Origin: Anaerotignum sp.
GTDB taxonomy: Bacteria > Bacillota > Clostridia > Lachnospirales > Anaerotignaceae
Assembly: GCA_020024455.1 (NCBI GenBank)
Contig: JAHHTU010000012.1
Span: 1-59,831 of the forward strand
Length of the DNA: 59,831 nucleotides
Direction of reading: 5' to 3'
The notes under the pieces are model-generated. The model did not search any database, was not told the origin of the DNA, and saw nothing but the letters and a program-made list of their open reading frames with translations. Each line of letters begins with the position of its first letter. Within the stretch, counting starts at the first letter, position 1. Below, in pieces: positions 46,101 through 54,159 of the stretch. A program made the position numbers and the translations under genes.

Positions 46101-49100
46101 TACTGTTTGTCAATGTCAAAGGTGTGCTGCCGGGTGCCAGTTTTGGATTACGGGCGTAAGCGTCCACACGTGCAAAGAACAGGTTATCCATTTGGTCTTT
46201 TGGATTGTCAAATGTTTTGTAGTTGTCGTATTTGTCATAGAACATATGCAACTGCCAGTACATAGACATCTGCAAACCTGCATCATCGCCGCTACCGGTT
46301 ACCATGTCATAGACTTTGTCGTAGTCGGAACGAGGGTTGTCGGTTGACAAAATCGCATAATAGTTATTTGTGATTTCTGCGGTTGCATAATGCTTGTTGT
46401 TGATGACATGGCCGATTTCGTGTGCAATGCCCCAACCTGTCAACTGACCGGAAAGACGTTTGCCGTTTTCGTCTGTTTCGATTGGACGGATACCGAACAA
46501 ACCGGGTACGCTGTCATATTCGATACCGATATGTTTGCCGCCTGCATACATAAATGCACCTGCAAACATTTGATGATAACGAATGTTCAATCTTTGTTTT
46601 GGATAACGGTTTTGGTCTGTTGCGGTTTTGTGCATACCTTTATGCTGGTAGAACAAATCCATTTCCTGTTCCATGGCGGCAATGGCTTGTGTCAGATTTT
46701 CGACACGGTTGCTTTCTCCCAAACCTTTCAAAACCTGTGTTGCAGGAACAGAATACATCATGTTGTCCATCACAATGTCTGTATAGTTCAAGATACAGCT
46801 TTTTGCATCATAAGGACTGCCTGTATGTTGTGCATTATGGTTTTCTTCCAATTTTTTCACGTGTTCTTCCAATTTTGCCACATATTCTGTGATGGCTTGT
46901 TTGCGTGCTTCGCCGTCTTTGCCTGCAACGTGCAACATCGGAATATCTTCACCGCCACTGATACGAATGGAATATTTGGTATTGGAGTCTGCATTGCCGT
47001 TGTAAGCAACATACAAAGAACCGCCTTTTTCGTATTCCTGTGATGTGATGTCGGGAATGGTGATTTCGTTTCTGCCCACTTTCAATGGTCTGGAAGCCAG
47101 CCATTTGCCTGCTTCTGCATGATTTTGTGTGGCAATCAGTGTCAAAGGTGCATTTGCCCCTTCTTTGTCTTTGTCACTGCCCACATAAACGATAATGGTT
47201 TCACCTGCTTTTGCAGATTTGCCCAAAGGTTGATATTCGCTGATGGCATAACCGAATTCCAGATGTTTGTCTGCATTTGGTGTCACTGTGGTATCTACGG
47301 CAATGGTTTCTCCCAAGCCCTGTTGGTTGAGCAATGCTTTTGCATTTTCCAGTTCTTTTAACAAGCCTTCACGGTTGGGGTGATATTCGCCACTGATATT
47401 GTCAACGGTGTTGACACGTTCTTCCAATGCAGTAATGGCGTCTATGGTAACGGTATCTTTCAATGTCAAATGCAAATTGTCTGCATACAAATTGTTGATA
47501 TCCTGTTCCAATTCATCAAAATAATAGAAATTCATATCTGCGATTGTGATATTTCTGGCATTATTTGGTGTCACCAAACAAAGCTGGAATTGATTGGAAG
47601 TGATGGGCTGTTGTAAGTTCAATTCGTAGTAAGGTTTGTCTGCACTGTCTTTACGCAGTGTCAAATAGCCGTTCATTTTCACATAAGCATTGCGTGATTT
47701 ATCAAAATAACGTAGTGCAGCATCACCCATATCAAAACCGTTTGTCTGACTATCGTGTTTTGTGAAACGAACGGTTTGGATTTTATATTCTTTGTCCAAT
47801 GTTACCATAGGGTTTGCAAAATTGGTGTAGTAATAACCTGTGTCCCAATCTTCTACTCTGGTGTATGTGGCAGGGTTGTCATCAACAGCTGCAAATTCTC
47901 CGCCGATAACCTGTGTTGCAGACACAGTGCTAACAGATACCACATGGTTTGTTTTGTTGCCGGTACCGTTTGATGTGTTAATCAAGCCGTATTTTGGCAT
48001 TTTGGTTGCAGTTGCGGAAAATGGTGTTGCCACCTGCACAGCAGAAGCGGGGCTATCACCGATTTCGTTATGCCCAACCACATACACCTGATATTTGACA
48101 CCGGGGGTCAATTCGGTGATGGTGTAACTGTTTGTTTTGATATTTGGAATTTCTTTGTAATCACCGGAGTTTTGTTCTTTGTAAAATACGCTGTATGTTT
48201 GGGTATCCTGCATGGCTTTCCAGCTGACCAAAATGGATTGCACGTTGCCTTGTGCATTGACATTTTCGGGTGCGGGTGGTGCAGTATCGGGTTTGATGGT
48301 AACCAATTTGCTTTCGGAATATGGGCTTTTCCAATTACCGTTTGTGGAACGTACACGCACCGTATATGGTACATAAGACTGGAGTTTTCCATGCAAGTCT
48401 GTGATTTTCAAAGAGGTGTTTGTGGTTGCGGTTACGGTTTGTTTGCCGTTTGCACTGACCATCACTTCGTAACCGGTTACGTTTTGCTGTGCTTTCCAAG
48501 TTACGGTAAAAGAGGGGTTCATACCTGCTGTTGTTTCTGTGACTTCCAAGCCGGTTGGAATATTCAAATCCGGATTTGGAATACGGTTTTCCATGCCGTT
48601 TACAAATTCCACCTGTGCAATATCCACCAAGTTTGTGCTGGCACCTGTAATTTTGATGGTCACTTTTTTGATGGCGATTTGTTCACCCAAATTGACAACG
48701 ACACTGCCATCGCTTTCTATGGTTGCGGTTGCTGCACTGCGGGCGGCACGTTGCAGTTGGTAGTCATCGTTTGAAATGATGGTTGCTTCGATGGTTTCGC
48801 CTGTTGCGGTTTCCACCAAAATCGTACCTGCATCAATCAAGTTGTCGCTTCCGAGAGGGGGTGTAATGACAATCCCGTCTGCTTGTGGCGTATTTTTGCC
48901 TTCGCCTTTGATTTCCAAAGAAAGTTCGATGGGGTTTTGTTCGGAAATGTCGCCGCTTTTTGGTGCAAATTGCACATGGTTGTTTGTGTTGGCGGTCAAA
49001 TCGGATAAATCCCCTGTGACAGTCACTTTGCTTGCATCGGGTTGCTCTACGATAATGTTTTGTTTGGAAATGGTGGAAAGTGGTGTTGCCACAACATTTT

Positions 49101-49686
49101 CCCCATAGTTCATGGTAATGTAAGTCAAATCCACAACATTGACTTTGTTGTCGTTGTTCAGGTCATATGTTGTGTCGGTTTTGCCTGCGTCGATGGCAGT
49201 CATCATTGCTTGTGCATCGGTTTTGTCGATTTTGCCGTCTTGGTTGATGTCGCCCACTGCCATGACACCGTGTTTTTTGTCTGTATTTTGTAAGCCATCA
49301 TTGACTTGCTGGCTGTTGCTCAATGCAATACGGGTGGTTGTGCCTGCGGTAATCGTAACTTGCTGTGTGTAAGTTGCATAACCTTCCGATTTGATGGTCA
49401 ATGTGTATGTTGCAGGTGCAACATCTTTGAATGAAAATGTTGCTTCTGTACCATCAGCATTGAGATTCATTTCGCCTGTTTGCTGTTTTGCACCTTCCAG
49501 TGTGACAGAGAATTTCTGGTCTTTGGTTGGCAAAGATAAATTCATATCAATGTCAAGTGTACCGTTTTGGGCAGCAGGTGTATCCGCTGCCTGCACGGAC
49601 AACAAAGAAACAGGTTGCACTGCCATCATGCTTGCCATCATAGCCATACATACTTTTTTGGATATGACGTGTTTTGTTTTCATCAT
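43144..49686 (-). CDS. SLH-anchored M60-like (enhancin-type) surface metalloprotease
   Basis: A 2180-residue secreted protein. Signal peptide 1-34 (cut near VQA-AD); a beta domain (40-115); a dockerin-like pair of calcium loops (VGDINQDGKIDKTDAQ and YDLNNDNKVNVVDLTY, about 138-195); a discoidin-like region (about 200-365); two fibronectin type III domains (about 370-555); a second carbohydrate-binding-type domain (565-730); the M60-like peptidase region (about 910-1250) with HEIGHVINNKH, His1089, Glu1090 and His1093; more beta domains; an E/Q/T/N-rich spacer (about 1640-1775); a Ser/Gly linker (1945-1990) and three SLH domains (1998-2180) that bind the cell wall. M60-like enzymes cut mucin-type glycoproteins, so host mucin degradation is the likely role. 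Start: AAGGAAGGGA before tandem ATGs. Confidence 0.9.
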   Translation of the reverse strand: MMKTKHVISKKVCMAMMASMMAVQPVSLLSVQAADTPAAQNGTLDIDMNLSLPTKDQKFSVTLEGAKQQTGEMNLNADGTEATFSFKDVAPATYTLTIKSEGYATYTQQVTITAGTTTRIALSNSQQVNDGLQNTDKKHGVMAVGDINQDGKIDKTDAQAMMTAIDAGKTDTTYDLNNDNKVNVVDLTYITMNYGENVVATPLSTISKQNIIVEQPDASKVTVTGDLSDLTANTNNHVQFAPKSGDISEQNPIELSLEIKGEGKNTPQADGIVITPPLGSDNLIDAGTILVETATGETIEATIISNDDYQLQRAARSAATATIESDGSVVVNLGEQIAIKKVTIKITGASTNLVDIAQVEFVNGMENRIPNPDLNIPTGLEVTETTAGMNPSFTVTWKAQQNVTGYEVMVSANGKQTVTATTNTSLKITDLHGKLQSYVPYTVRVRSTNGNWKSPYSESKLVTIKPDTAPPAPENVNAQGNVQSILVSWKAMQDTQTYSVFYKEQNSGDYKEIPNIKTNSYTITELTPGVKYQVYVVGHNEIGDSPASAVQVATPFSATATKMPKYGLINTSNGTGNKTNHVVSVSTVSATQVIGGEFAAVDDNPATYTRVEDWDTGYYYTNFANPMVTLDKEYKIQTVRFTKHDSQTNGFDMGDAALRYFDKSRNAYVKMNGYLTLRKDSADKPYYELNLQQPITSNQFQLCLVTPNNARNITIADMNFYYFDELEQDINNLYADNLHLTLKDTVTIDAITALEERVNTVDNISGEYHPNREGLLKELENAKALLNQQGLGETIAVDTTVTPNADKHLEFGYAISEYQPLGKSAKAGETIIVYVGSDKDKEGANAPLTLIATQNHAEAGKWLASRPLKVGRNEITIPDITSQEYEKGGSLYVAYNGNADSNTKYSIRISGGEDIPMLHVAGKDGEARKQAITEYVAKLEEHVKKLEENHNAQHTGSPYDAKSCILNYTDIVMDNMMYSVPATQVLKGLGESNRVENLTQAIAAMEQEMDLFYQHKGMHKTATDQNRYPKQRLNIRYHQMFAGAFMYAGGKHIGIEYDSVPGLFGIRPIETDENGKRLSGQLTGWGIAHEIGHVINNKHYATAEITNNYYAILSTDNPRSDYDKVYDMVTGSGDDAGLQMSMYWQLHMFYDKYDNYKTFDNPKDQMDNLFFARVDAYARNPKLAPGSTPLTLTNSKSDNLIRLASAAAQKNLLPFFEAWGLTYNAETAAYAKQFPKETHKIQYMSPDAHAYKLANDAGMADGTTVSANTAYAEGENTVTLTLDNTDKSDAMLGYEIIRNGKPVAFVTADKTSYVDTITTGNNRTYTYEVIGYDKLLHTTDKQTLDAIKVKHNGAIDRKGWTITTNMTSADDEVITPNDDNGYCETTRNSAITRIINGKGEVYRGTAPGTGNAEFVIDLGKTEQVTALEYDGAAADFTVSVSEDGERWETAKQGRFTGGKQTIYFDQAGKENYMYIYDAAFVKVTFDAAPDSISNVNILGPTSDNVELLTDGIGTLKNNFQYGKNPTDVIPEGSAVFTGTYKGNPAYNVVLLKDANGDIVEGSQIILAENPQDGQLGEVSEGTWIYWIEPKDLAKMPKGSIKAELYRVDNAQTNENARLVSDTLYVDIPDTLPELELTGGEVPEETVEMMELVPATPIEQDVIEALPLVPATPNEGETEPNTDEDTETPDTDKDANTENDTEQGDEQQEQPQETAPQQSDKPQQDAENNGDTTTQTPETQQNNDAEQPAPQEQTEETEEQTEQSEQAETPADAPETQAVAFKKQSHFAARSRALHSIAVNGSVMRQGTVTADANGKPYFSFETGAENSTKATMSLHLGDAQTDKTIALQTAFTVSDASVTNVVMNWSESIAQRALLKECRYDKNTKTVTIYVTAKEDLLDSGVMTLGEISMKSKNGNQKATLTLKPNSTVTVNDAFVGTDVVDITGSVQLQTQREGGSSHGGSGSSSSSGSSSSKPNTDKTEKEEQKQEQQTPSATDVATIFGDVSKDAWYYNAVQRAYEKSWFKGTSANTFTPNGTMTRGMFVTVLGRFAGANGTPNTKFTDVFADKYYAGYVAWAAEQGIVSGVSANKFAPETSVTREQLAVMVYGYLRATGVELDTTNAKQTFTDDKQISTWANEAVYAMQQSGLMSGMPNGSFQPKGTATRAEVATLMMQLENKIQK

Positions 49687-49738
49687 AAAATCCCTTCCTT
49701 ACTTCCAATACCTTCTTAACAATTTTAACAATATCTTT

Positions 49739-49791
49739 ATATCGAATATAATCGCCATCAAATGATGGTTTTCGATATTTTTTTTATTATA
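49739..49791 (-). promoter_or_regulatory. -10 element and nested hairpin in the surface protein leader
   Basis: TATAAT at 49791-49786 with no clear -35 element. Just downstream, ATATCGAA and TTCGATAT (49739-49746, 49771-49778) enclose the 14-base palindrome CCATCAAATGATGG (49755-49768). It would fold at the 5' end of the mRNA or serve as an operator. Confidence 0.4.
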
Positions 49792-49950
49792 CTCTTTTTT
49801 GCATATCATGTATAGGGATAAGCAACAGTTTTTGAAAAACTTGTCATTTATATATAGAAAAATACAAATATTAGGAGAAATAGTTGATAGTTTATACAAA
49901 TAAATTTATATCAAAAAAGGAAAACGGAAATGTTTTGTATCTGCATCAAT

Positions 49951-49988
49951 ACAAAAACAGAGAGCATGGCATGGCTCTCTGTTTTTGT
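49951..49988 (-). terminator. Terminator after the amidohydrolase operon
   Basis: A perfect 15-bp stem (ACAAAAACAGAGAGC and its complement) with an 8-base loop. It is 320 bases beyond the amidohydrolase stop. Confidence 0.75.
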
Positions 49989-50305
49989 GGAAAACATGAT
50001 TCAAAAAATTAGATTTGTCCAAATATGGCATATAAAAATGAAATGGCATCAAAATATGGGAATATATTGGCTTGCATTTTATATCCCTGCATGACTTGTG
50101 GATATGCTTTTTGTATTCGGTTCGTATGCATGGCAGTGCAATTTCTGCATATCTTCCAAAATCCAAACGATTTTCAGAATACATTGTCTTGTCCATGTGG
50201 TTGCATACCTCTGCAAGTGATTTTTCCGTACCATAGCCACAAAAGATACGCCATATGATGCATAATATTTTTATGGCGGTTTTGGGAAAGTGTGCAGACA
50301 AAACA

Positions 50306-51061
50306 TTAAGAGAATCCCATCAATTTGGCACAGTTGTGATAAAATACATCTTCCATTTCTGTGTCTGTCAAGCCGCTGGTCAAAACTTTCATTTCTTCCA
50401 CGGCGGCAGGGTGAAACGGTGCGTCTGTGCCGAACATGATGCGCTCTGCACCGATTTCCCGATAGGCTTGTAAAATTTTGCTGGGCATGGGCATACCGCT
50501 CATTTCCAAATATAAATTTGGATAGCGTTTTGCCATTTTCAATGAGGCATCAATATAAACGCCATGTCCGTGTCCCATATGTATCATCACCAATTTGACA
50601 TCGGGGTGGCGTTCTGCCAATAACGCAATGCTCCAAGGCAATGAAAATGGTGGGTGTCCGCAATGCATAAATACAGGAATTTGCAGGTCTTTTGCCGCTT
50701 CCATGATGGGGTCCATGATGGCATCATCTGCAACATAGGCGTGTGCCAAGGGGTGTGCCTTTATGCCACGAAAGCCTTTGTTTTGTACAGAATCATATAA
50801 TTGTGCAATGCCTTGCTCGCCATGCTCGCCATGAAAGGGATTTGCAAAAAATATGCCGACAAAGCGGTCGGGGTATTTTTGCATGGCATCGTATGTCAAT
50901 GTGTTTGGCTCTGCACAAAGCAGCGTTTTTTCAATACAGAATGCGTCCATTTGTTCCACCAACTGCTCTGCGGTGATGGAAACGTTTGCCCAGCCGCCAA
51001 AAGCCCCAACGTGTGCGTGGGCATCTATTTTTTTGAAATTTTTTGTTTTGTGCTGTATCAT
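50306..51061 (-). CDS. Amidohydrolase-family TIM-barrel hydrolase
   Basis: A 251-residue metal-dependent hydrolase. The metal motif is KIDAHAHVG near the N-terminus; further ligands are His in KAHPLAHAY, FMHCGHPPF and MIHMGHGHG, and the final Asp in FGTDAPFHP. This is the amidohydrolase-2 pattern, whose members are decarboxylases or hydrolases. Its ATG overlaps the stop of the ECF S-component gene (ATGA), so the two are translationally coupled, and it may process the vitamin-like compound imported. Substrate unknown. Confidence 0.82.
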   Translation of the reverse strand: MIQHKTKNFKKIDAHAHVGAFGGWANVSITAEQLVEQMDAFCIEKTLLCAEPNTLTYDAMQKYPDRFVGIFFANPFHGEHGEQGIAQLYDSVQNKGFRGIKAHPLAHAYVADDAIMDPIMEAAKDLQIPVFMHCGHPPFSLPWSIALLAERHPDVKLVMIHMGHGHGVYIDASLKMAKRYPNLYLEMSGMPMPSKILQAYREIGAERIMFGTDAPFHPAAVEEMKVLTSGLTDTEMEDVFYHNCAKLMGFS

Positions 51062-51576
51062 TTGGATAGCTCCTTTCGGTTTTGGAATAGATGTGCTTTT
51101 TGAAATACCACCACGAAAACGGTTGTCAGTACAATGCCTGTGACGGTTTGCGATGTCAGCCCCACAATGCCACCGATGGCGTAACCCATGCCATAAAGCG
51201 GAATTTTGACCAATGTGTATAAAATCATTTGTACAATACCACCCACAATCGCACCGATGAGCCAGTTATACTTTGCGTGTGGCATGAGTTTTTCGATAAA
51301 CATTCCCATAATCATTGCCATGATATACTTGATAAAAAATGTGGGGACAATCCAGTGGATATATCCGCCCACAAAGTCCGACAATGCTGCACCGATACCG
51401 CCTGCCAATGCACCTTTTTTGCTCCCCAACAGCAACACACTCAGAAAAATCATGCAATCTCCCAAATGTGCATATCCATGCAACGATGGAATTTTAATCA
51501 TATAAATACCGATAAATGTGATGGTTGCCATCATTGCCGTTTTGGTGATGTCTTTGACAGTGTATTCGTTTTTCAT
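51058..51576 (-). CDS. ECF transporter S component (substrate-binding membrane protein)
   Basis: A 172-residue membrane protein with five to six helices, typical in length for S components of energy-coupling-factor vitamin transporters. YAHLGDCMIFLSVLLLGSKKGALAGGIGAALSDFVGG is split here only to note HLGD and the AGGIGAALSD motif that are common in such proteins. The shared EcfA/EcfT module is not in the window. It is divergent from the TPP-riboswitch unit, but no riboswitch precedes it; instead a tandem operator-like repeat does. Substrate unknown; a thiamine precursor or pyridoxine is possible. Confidence 0.75.
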   Translation of the reverse strand: MKNEYTVKDITKTAMMATITFIGIYMIKIPSLHGYAHLGDCMIFLSVLLLGSKKGALAGGIGAALSDFVGGYIHWIVPTFFIKYIMAMIMGMFIEKLMPHAKYNWLIGAIVGGIVQMILYTLVKIPLYGMGYAIGGIVGLTSQTVTGIVLTTVFVVVFQKAHLFQNRKELSK

Positions 51577-51660
51577 ATACCTACCCTCATTTCTTTTTTG
51601 TCGTTATCATCATTTTAACAACAAAAGGAAAAAACAAATATAGGTTGTGCCAAAAGAATG

Positions 51661-51707
51661 TATATTGTATCGGTACGATTCGAATTTAATGTATCGGTAC
51701 AATATGA
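51661..51707. promoter_or_regulatory. Tandem operator-like repeat before the ECF gene
   Basis: TGTATCGGTAC occurs twice (51666 and 51690, 24 bases apart), each nearly palindromic. ATATTG flanks the first and CAATAT the second, so the whole is also an inverted array. It lies about 85-130 bases upstream of the ECF start, where a GntR/MocR-like repressor could bind. Confidence 0.5.
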
Positions 51708-51796
51708 TATCATCTGTTTTTTTGTGAGATAGTTCTAAAAGAGATTGTGTATTTTGCACAAAACAAACCAAAATTTGTATTTTTTTTTGAATCGTG

Positions 51797-51825
51797 TTGA
51801 CATCAAAAATACATAGACGTATACT
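51797..51825 (+). promoter_or_regulatory. Promoter of the TPP-riboswitch transcript
   Basis: TTGACA (51797-51802) and TATACT (51820-51825), spacer 17; RNA would start a few bases before the riboswitch. Confidence 0.75.
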
Positions 51826-51833
51826 GAACATAA

Positions 51834-51926
51834 CCAAGTAGCAGGGGAGTTTGTATCACAAACTGAGAGGAAGGTTGTACCTTCGACCCTTACACCTGAT
51901 GCGGATCATGCCGCCGTAGGAAGTCG
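51834..51926 (+). promoter_or_regulatory. TPP (thiamine diphosphate) riboswitch
   Basis: The conserved THI-box blocks are all present in order: GGGGAG, ACTGAGAGG (51872-51880), CGACCCTTACACCTGAT (51884-51900), GGATCATGCCGCCGTAGG (51903-51920). Bound TPP would favour the terminator at 51947-51981 and stop thiC expression. Confidence 0.93.
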
Positions 51927-51946
51927 TTATATGATGATTTTTTTGT

Positions 51947-51981
51947 GGAGGCATCGCAGGCAGATGTACTCCTCTTTTTTT
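51947..51981 (+). terminator. Expression-platform terminator of the TPP riboswitch
   Basis: GGAG and CATC pair with GATG and CTCC (51947-51972), with a small internal loop, followed by TCTTTTTTT. Confidence 0.75.
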
Positions 51982-52122
51982 GGTTTTTTTCGGAAAGGAG
52001 TGATTGCAGTATTCGGTTTTGCATGGTTTTTGTTTGGAAAACAATGCAATGCGGTAAATTGGGGACACCACTTTTTATCGCAAAATAAAAAATAATGCTA
52101 CATAAATAAAGGAGAAATTTTG

Positions 52123-52272
52123 ATGGACAAAGCATTATCTATCACAAAACATGGTTTTTGTGCAGGCGTCGGTATTCATGCAGATGGGAACACAATAATG
52201 CTGCATGGTGTTTTTACCAAAAAATACAGCCGATGTCGTTACAGGAAACAACAACAATTTCCGTCGTTTTGA
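52123..52272 (+). pseudogene. thiD: Truncated ThiD (hydroxymethylpyrimidine kinase) remnant
   Basis: A 49-codon frame with AAAGGAGA before its ATG. It begins MDKALSITKHGFCAGVGIHA and continues with Asp, then MLHGVF. This lines up with the ThiD N-terminus (ALTIAGxDxSGGAGIQAD, then KT--GVF), but the substrate-binding AGSDSSGG part is replaced by TKHGFCAG. The remaining 200 or so residues are gone. It sits between the TPP riboswitch and thiC, exactly where a thiamine gene belongs. It could instead survive as a small translated leader for thiC. Confidence 0.65.
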
Positions 52273-52328
52273 TACGGCAGACAACAGCAGTTGCAAATGC
52301 AGGAATACAAAAAAAGGAGAAATAGAGT

Positions 52329-53633
52329 ATGAAAAATTATACAACACAAATGGATGCTGCAAGAAAAAATATCGTTACACCACAAATGGAAATTGTGGCA
52401 AAAAAAGAACATATGACCGTGGAAGAATTGATGCCTCTGGTGGCAGCGGGCAAAGTGGTTATTCCCGCAAATAAAAACCATACCGCATTAGACCCCGAAG
52501 GTGTCGGCTCTATGCTGCGTACCAAAATCAATGTCAATCTGGGTGTTTCCAGAGATTGCAAAGATTATGATATCGAAATGCAAAAAGTGCTTTCCGCAGT
52601 CAATATGGGGGCAGAGGCAATCATGGATTTGTCCAGCCATGGCGATACACAACCATTCCGTCAGAAATTGGTGAAAGAATGTTCTGCCATGATTGGGACT
52701 GTGCCTGTGTATGACAGTGTCATTCATTACCAAAGAGATTTGGATACATTGACTGCAAAAGATTTTATCGACGTGGTACGTCTGCACGCACAAGATGGCG
52801 TGGATTTTGTGACACTGCATTGTGGGATTACCAGAAAAACCATAGACCAAATCCGCAAACATAAACGTAAAATGAATATTGTTTCCCGTGGTGGCTCTTT
52901 GGTGTTTGCATGGATGTGTATGACAGGGGAAGAAAACCCATTTTATGAATATTATGATGAGATTTTGGACATTTGCCGAGAATATGACGTAACTGTTTCT
53001 TTGGGTGACGCTTGTCGTCCGGGTTGTTTGGCTGACGCAACCGATGTGTGCCAGATTGAAGAATTGGTACGCTTGGGTGAATTGACAAAACGTGCATGGG
53101 AAAAAGATGTGCAAGTCATTGTAGAAGGCCCAGGTCATGTGCCGATGGACCAAATTGCTGCCAATATGACCGTACAACAGACCATTTGTATGGGTGCACC
53201 TTTTTATGTGTTAGGGCCTTTGGTGACAGATATTGCCCCCGGATATGACCATATCACAGGTGCTATTGGTGGTGCGATTGCCGCTATGCATGGTGCTGCA
53301 TTCTTGTGCTACGTGACACCTGCGGAACACTTGGCTTTGCCTAATTTGGACGATGTCAAACAGGGGATTATCGCAAGTAAAATTGCTGCACACGCCGCAG
53401 ATATCGCAAAAGGCGTGCGTGGTGCAAGAGATATTGATGATAAAATGGGCGATGCCCGCAGAGCATTGGATTGGGAAGCACAATGGGCTTGTGCGTTAGA
53501 CCCTGAAACTGCAAAAGGAATCCGTGATGACCGTTCTCCCGAACATGACGACACTTGCTCCATGTGTGGGAAATTCTGTGCGGTGCGTAGCATGAATAAA
53601 GCCTTGAATGGAGAACATATTGATATTTTGTAA
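52329..53633 (+). CDS. thiC: Phosphomethylpyrimidine synthase ThiC
   Basis: Radical SAM-type enzyme converting aminoimidazole ribotide to hydroxymethylpyrimidine phosphate for thiamine. The 434-residue form lacks the long N-terminal extension of proteobacterial ThiC. MNMGAEAIMDLSSHGD-type core, SLGDACRPGCLADATD and VEGPGHVPMDQI are present, and the C-terminal cluster motif is CSMCGKFC, with three rather than four residues before the last Cys, as I recall for clostridial ThiC. Ribosome binding site AAGGAGAAA. Controlled by the TPP riboswitch; closed by a terminator. Confidence 0.95.
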   Translation: MKNYTTQMDAARKNIVTPQMEIVAKKEHMTVEELMPLVAAGKVVIPANKNHTALDPEGVGSMLRTKINVNLGVSRDCKDYDIEMQKVLSAVNMGAEAIMDLSSHGDTQPFRQKLVKECSAMIGTVPVYDSVIHYQRDLDTLTAKDFIDVVRLHAQDGVDFVTLHCGITRKTIDQIRKHKRKMNIVSRGGSLVFAWMCMTGEENPFYEYYDEILDICREYDVTVSLGDACRPGCLADATDVCQIEELVRLGELTKRAWEKDVQVIVEGPGHVPMDQIAANMTVQQTICMGAPFYVLGPLVTDIAPGYDHITGAIGGAIAAMHGAAFLCYVTPAEHLALPNLDDVKQGIIASKIAAHAADIAKGVRGARDIDDKMGDARRALDWEAQWACALDPETAKGIRDDRSPEHDDTCSMCGKFCAVRSMNKALNGEHIDIL

Positions 53634-53646
53634 GTCAAAAAGAAAT

Positions 53647-53677
53647 TGCCCTCTACAATTTGTAGGGGGCATTTTTG
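53647..53677 (+). terminator. Intrinsic terminator after thiC
   Basis: TGCCCTCTACA pairs with TGTAGGGGGCA (one G-T pair), loop ATT, followed by TTTTT. Confidence 0.8.
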
Positions 53678-53742
53678 TTGCATATCGGCTTGGAAACAGG
53701 TACACAGCAAAGCCTTTTTGCTGATGATGTCTAAGTTGCCCA

Positions 53743-54036
53743 CTATACGGTAGGCGGTGTTTCTGTGGTGGGGATTTGTCTGCCCTCGTGGTCCATGGTG
53801 AAATTCTGTTTATGTATCAGCTCGGAAACCGGTACAACTTCAAAGCCTTTTTGTTTTAAGCCTTTGAGTATGGTGTCCAATGCTTGGGGGGTGTATTTGG
53901 CATCGTTGTGAAAAAGAAGTATCGAGCCGTTGCCCAAATGTTTATGGTTTAAGACTTGGTTGATTTCTGCTTCCACTCCTTTTTCTTTCCAGTCTAAACT
54001 ATCCATACCTGCAACAAAAAGAAAAGAGAAAACCAT
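53743..54036 (-). pseudogene. C-terminal fragment of a polysaccharide deacetylase
   Basis: From about 54009 leftward the frame reads GMDSLDWKEKG, then GSILLFHNDAKYTPQALDTI and GFEVVPVSELI, the last third of a NodB-type polysaccharide deacetylase (PdaA-like, acting on peptidoglycan or similar polymers). The catalytic N-terminal part with its Asp and His-x3-His motifs is absent. The nine residues before it are not family-like, and the serine recombinase gene ends 123 bases further up. The gene was most likely split by integration of the element; the missing 5' part would lie beyond the window. Confidence 0.75.
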
Positions 54037-54159
54037 AAAAAAATAGCATCGTGTTTTTCTCTTTTTGGCAGTTGTGATTGCATATGGAAATTGAGTATAT
54101 GTTTTGTCATAGACAATGTATCTGAAAATCGTTGTAAGAGAGTTGTATTTTGGCGGTTG
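54037..54159. other. Probable left end of the integrated element
   Basis: Non-coding, AT-rich. Deacetylase similarity stops at about 54009 and the recombinase gene stops at 54160, so the attachment junction should lie around 54005-54040. No duplicated core could be identified because the other end is outside the window. Confidence 0.45.

Larger units (their letters stand above)
49687..50305. other. Intergenic region before the surface protein gene
   Basis: Contains the terminator at 49951-49988 and the leader hairpin at 49739-49778. A 131-codon open frame on the minus strand (49906-50301) runs straight through the terminator and is not believed. Confidence 0.5.

Noticed and set aside
49906..50301. 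131-codon minus-strand open frame after the amidohydrolase gene
   Set aside because: It reads through the perfect 15-bp terminator stem and lacks a ribosome binding site.
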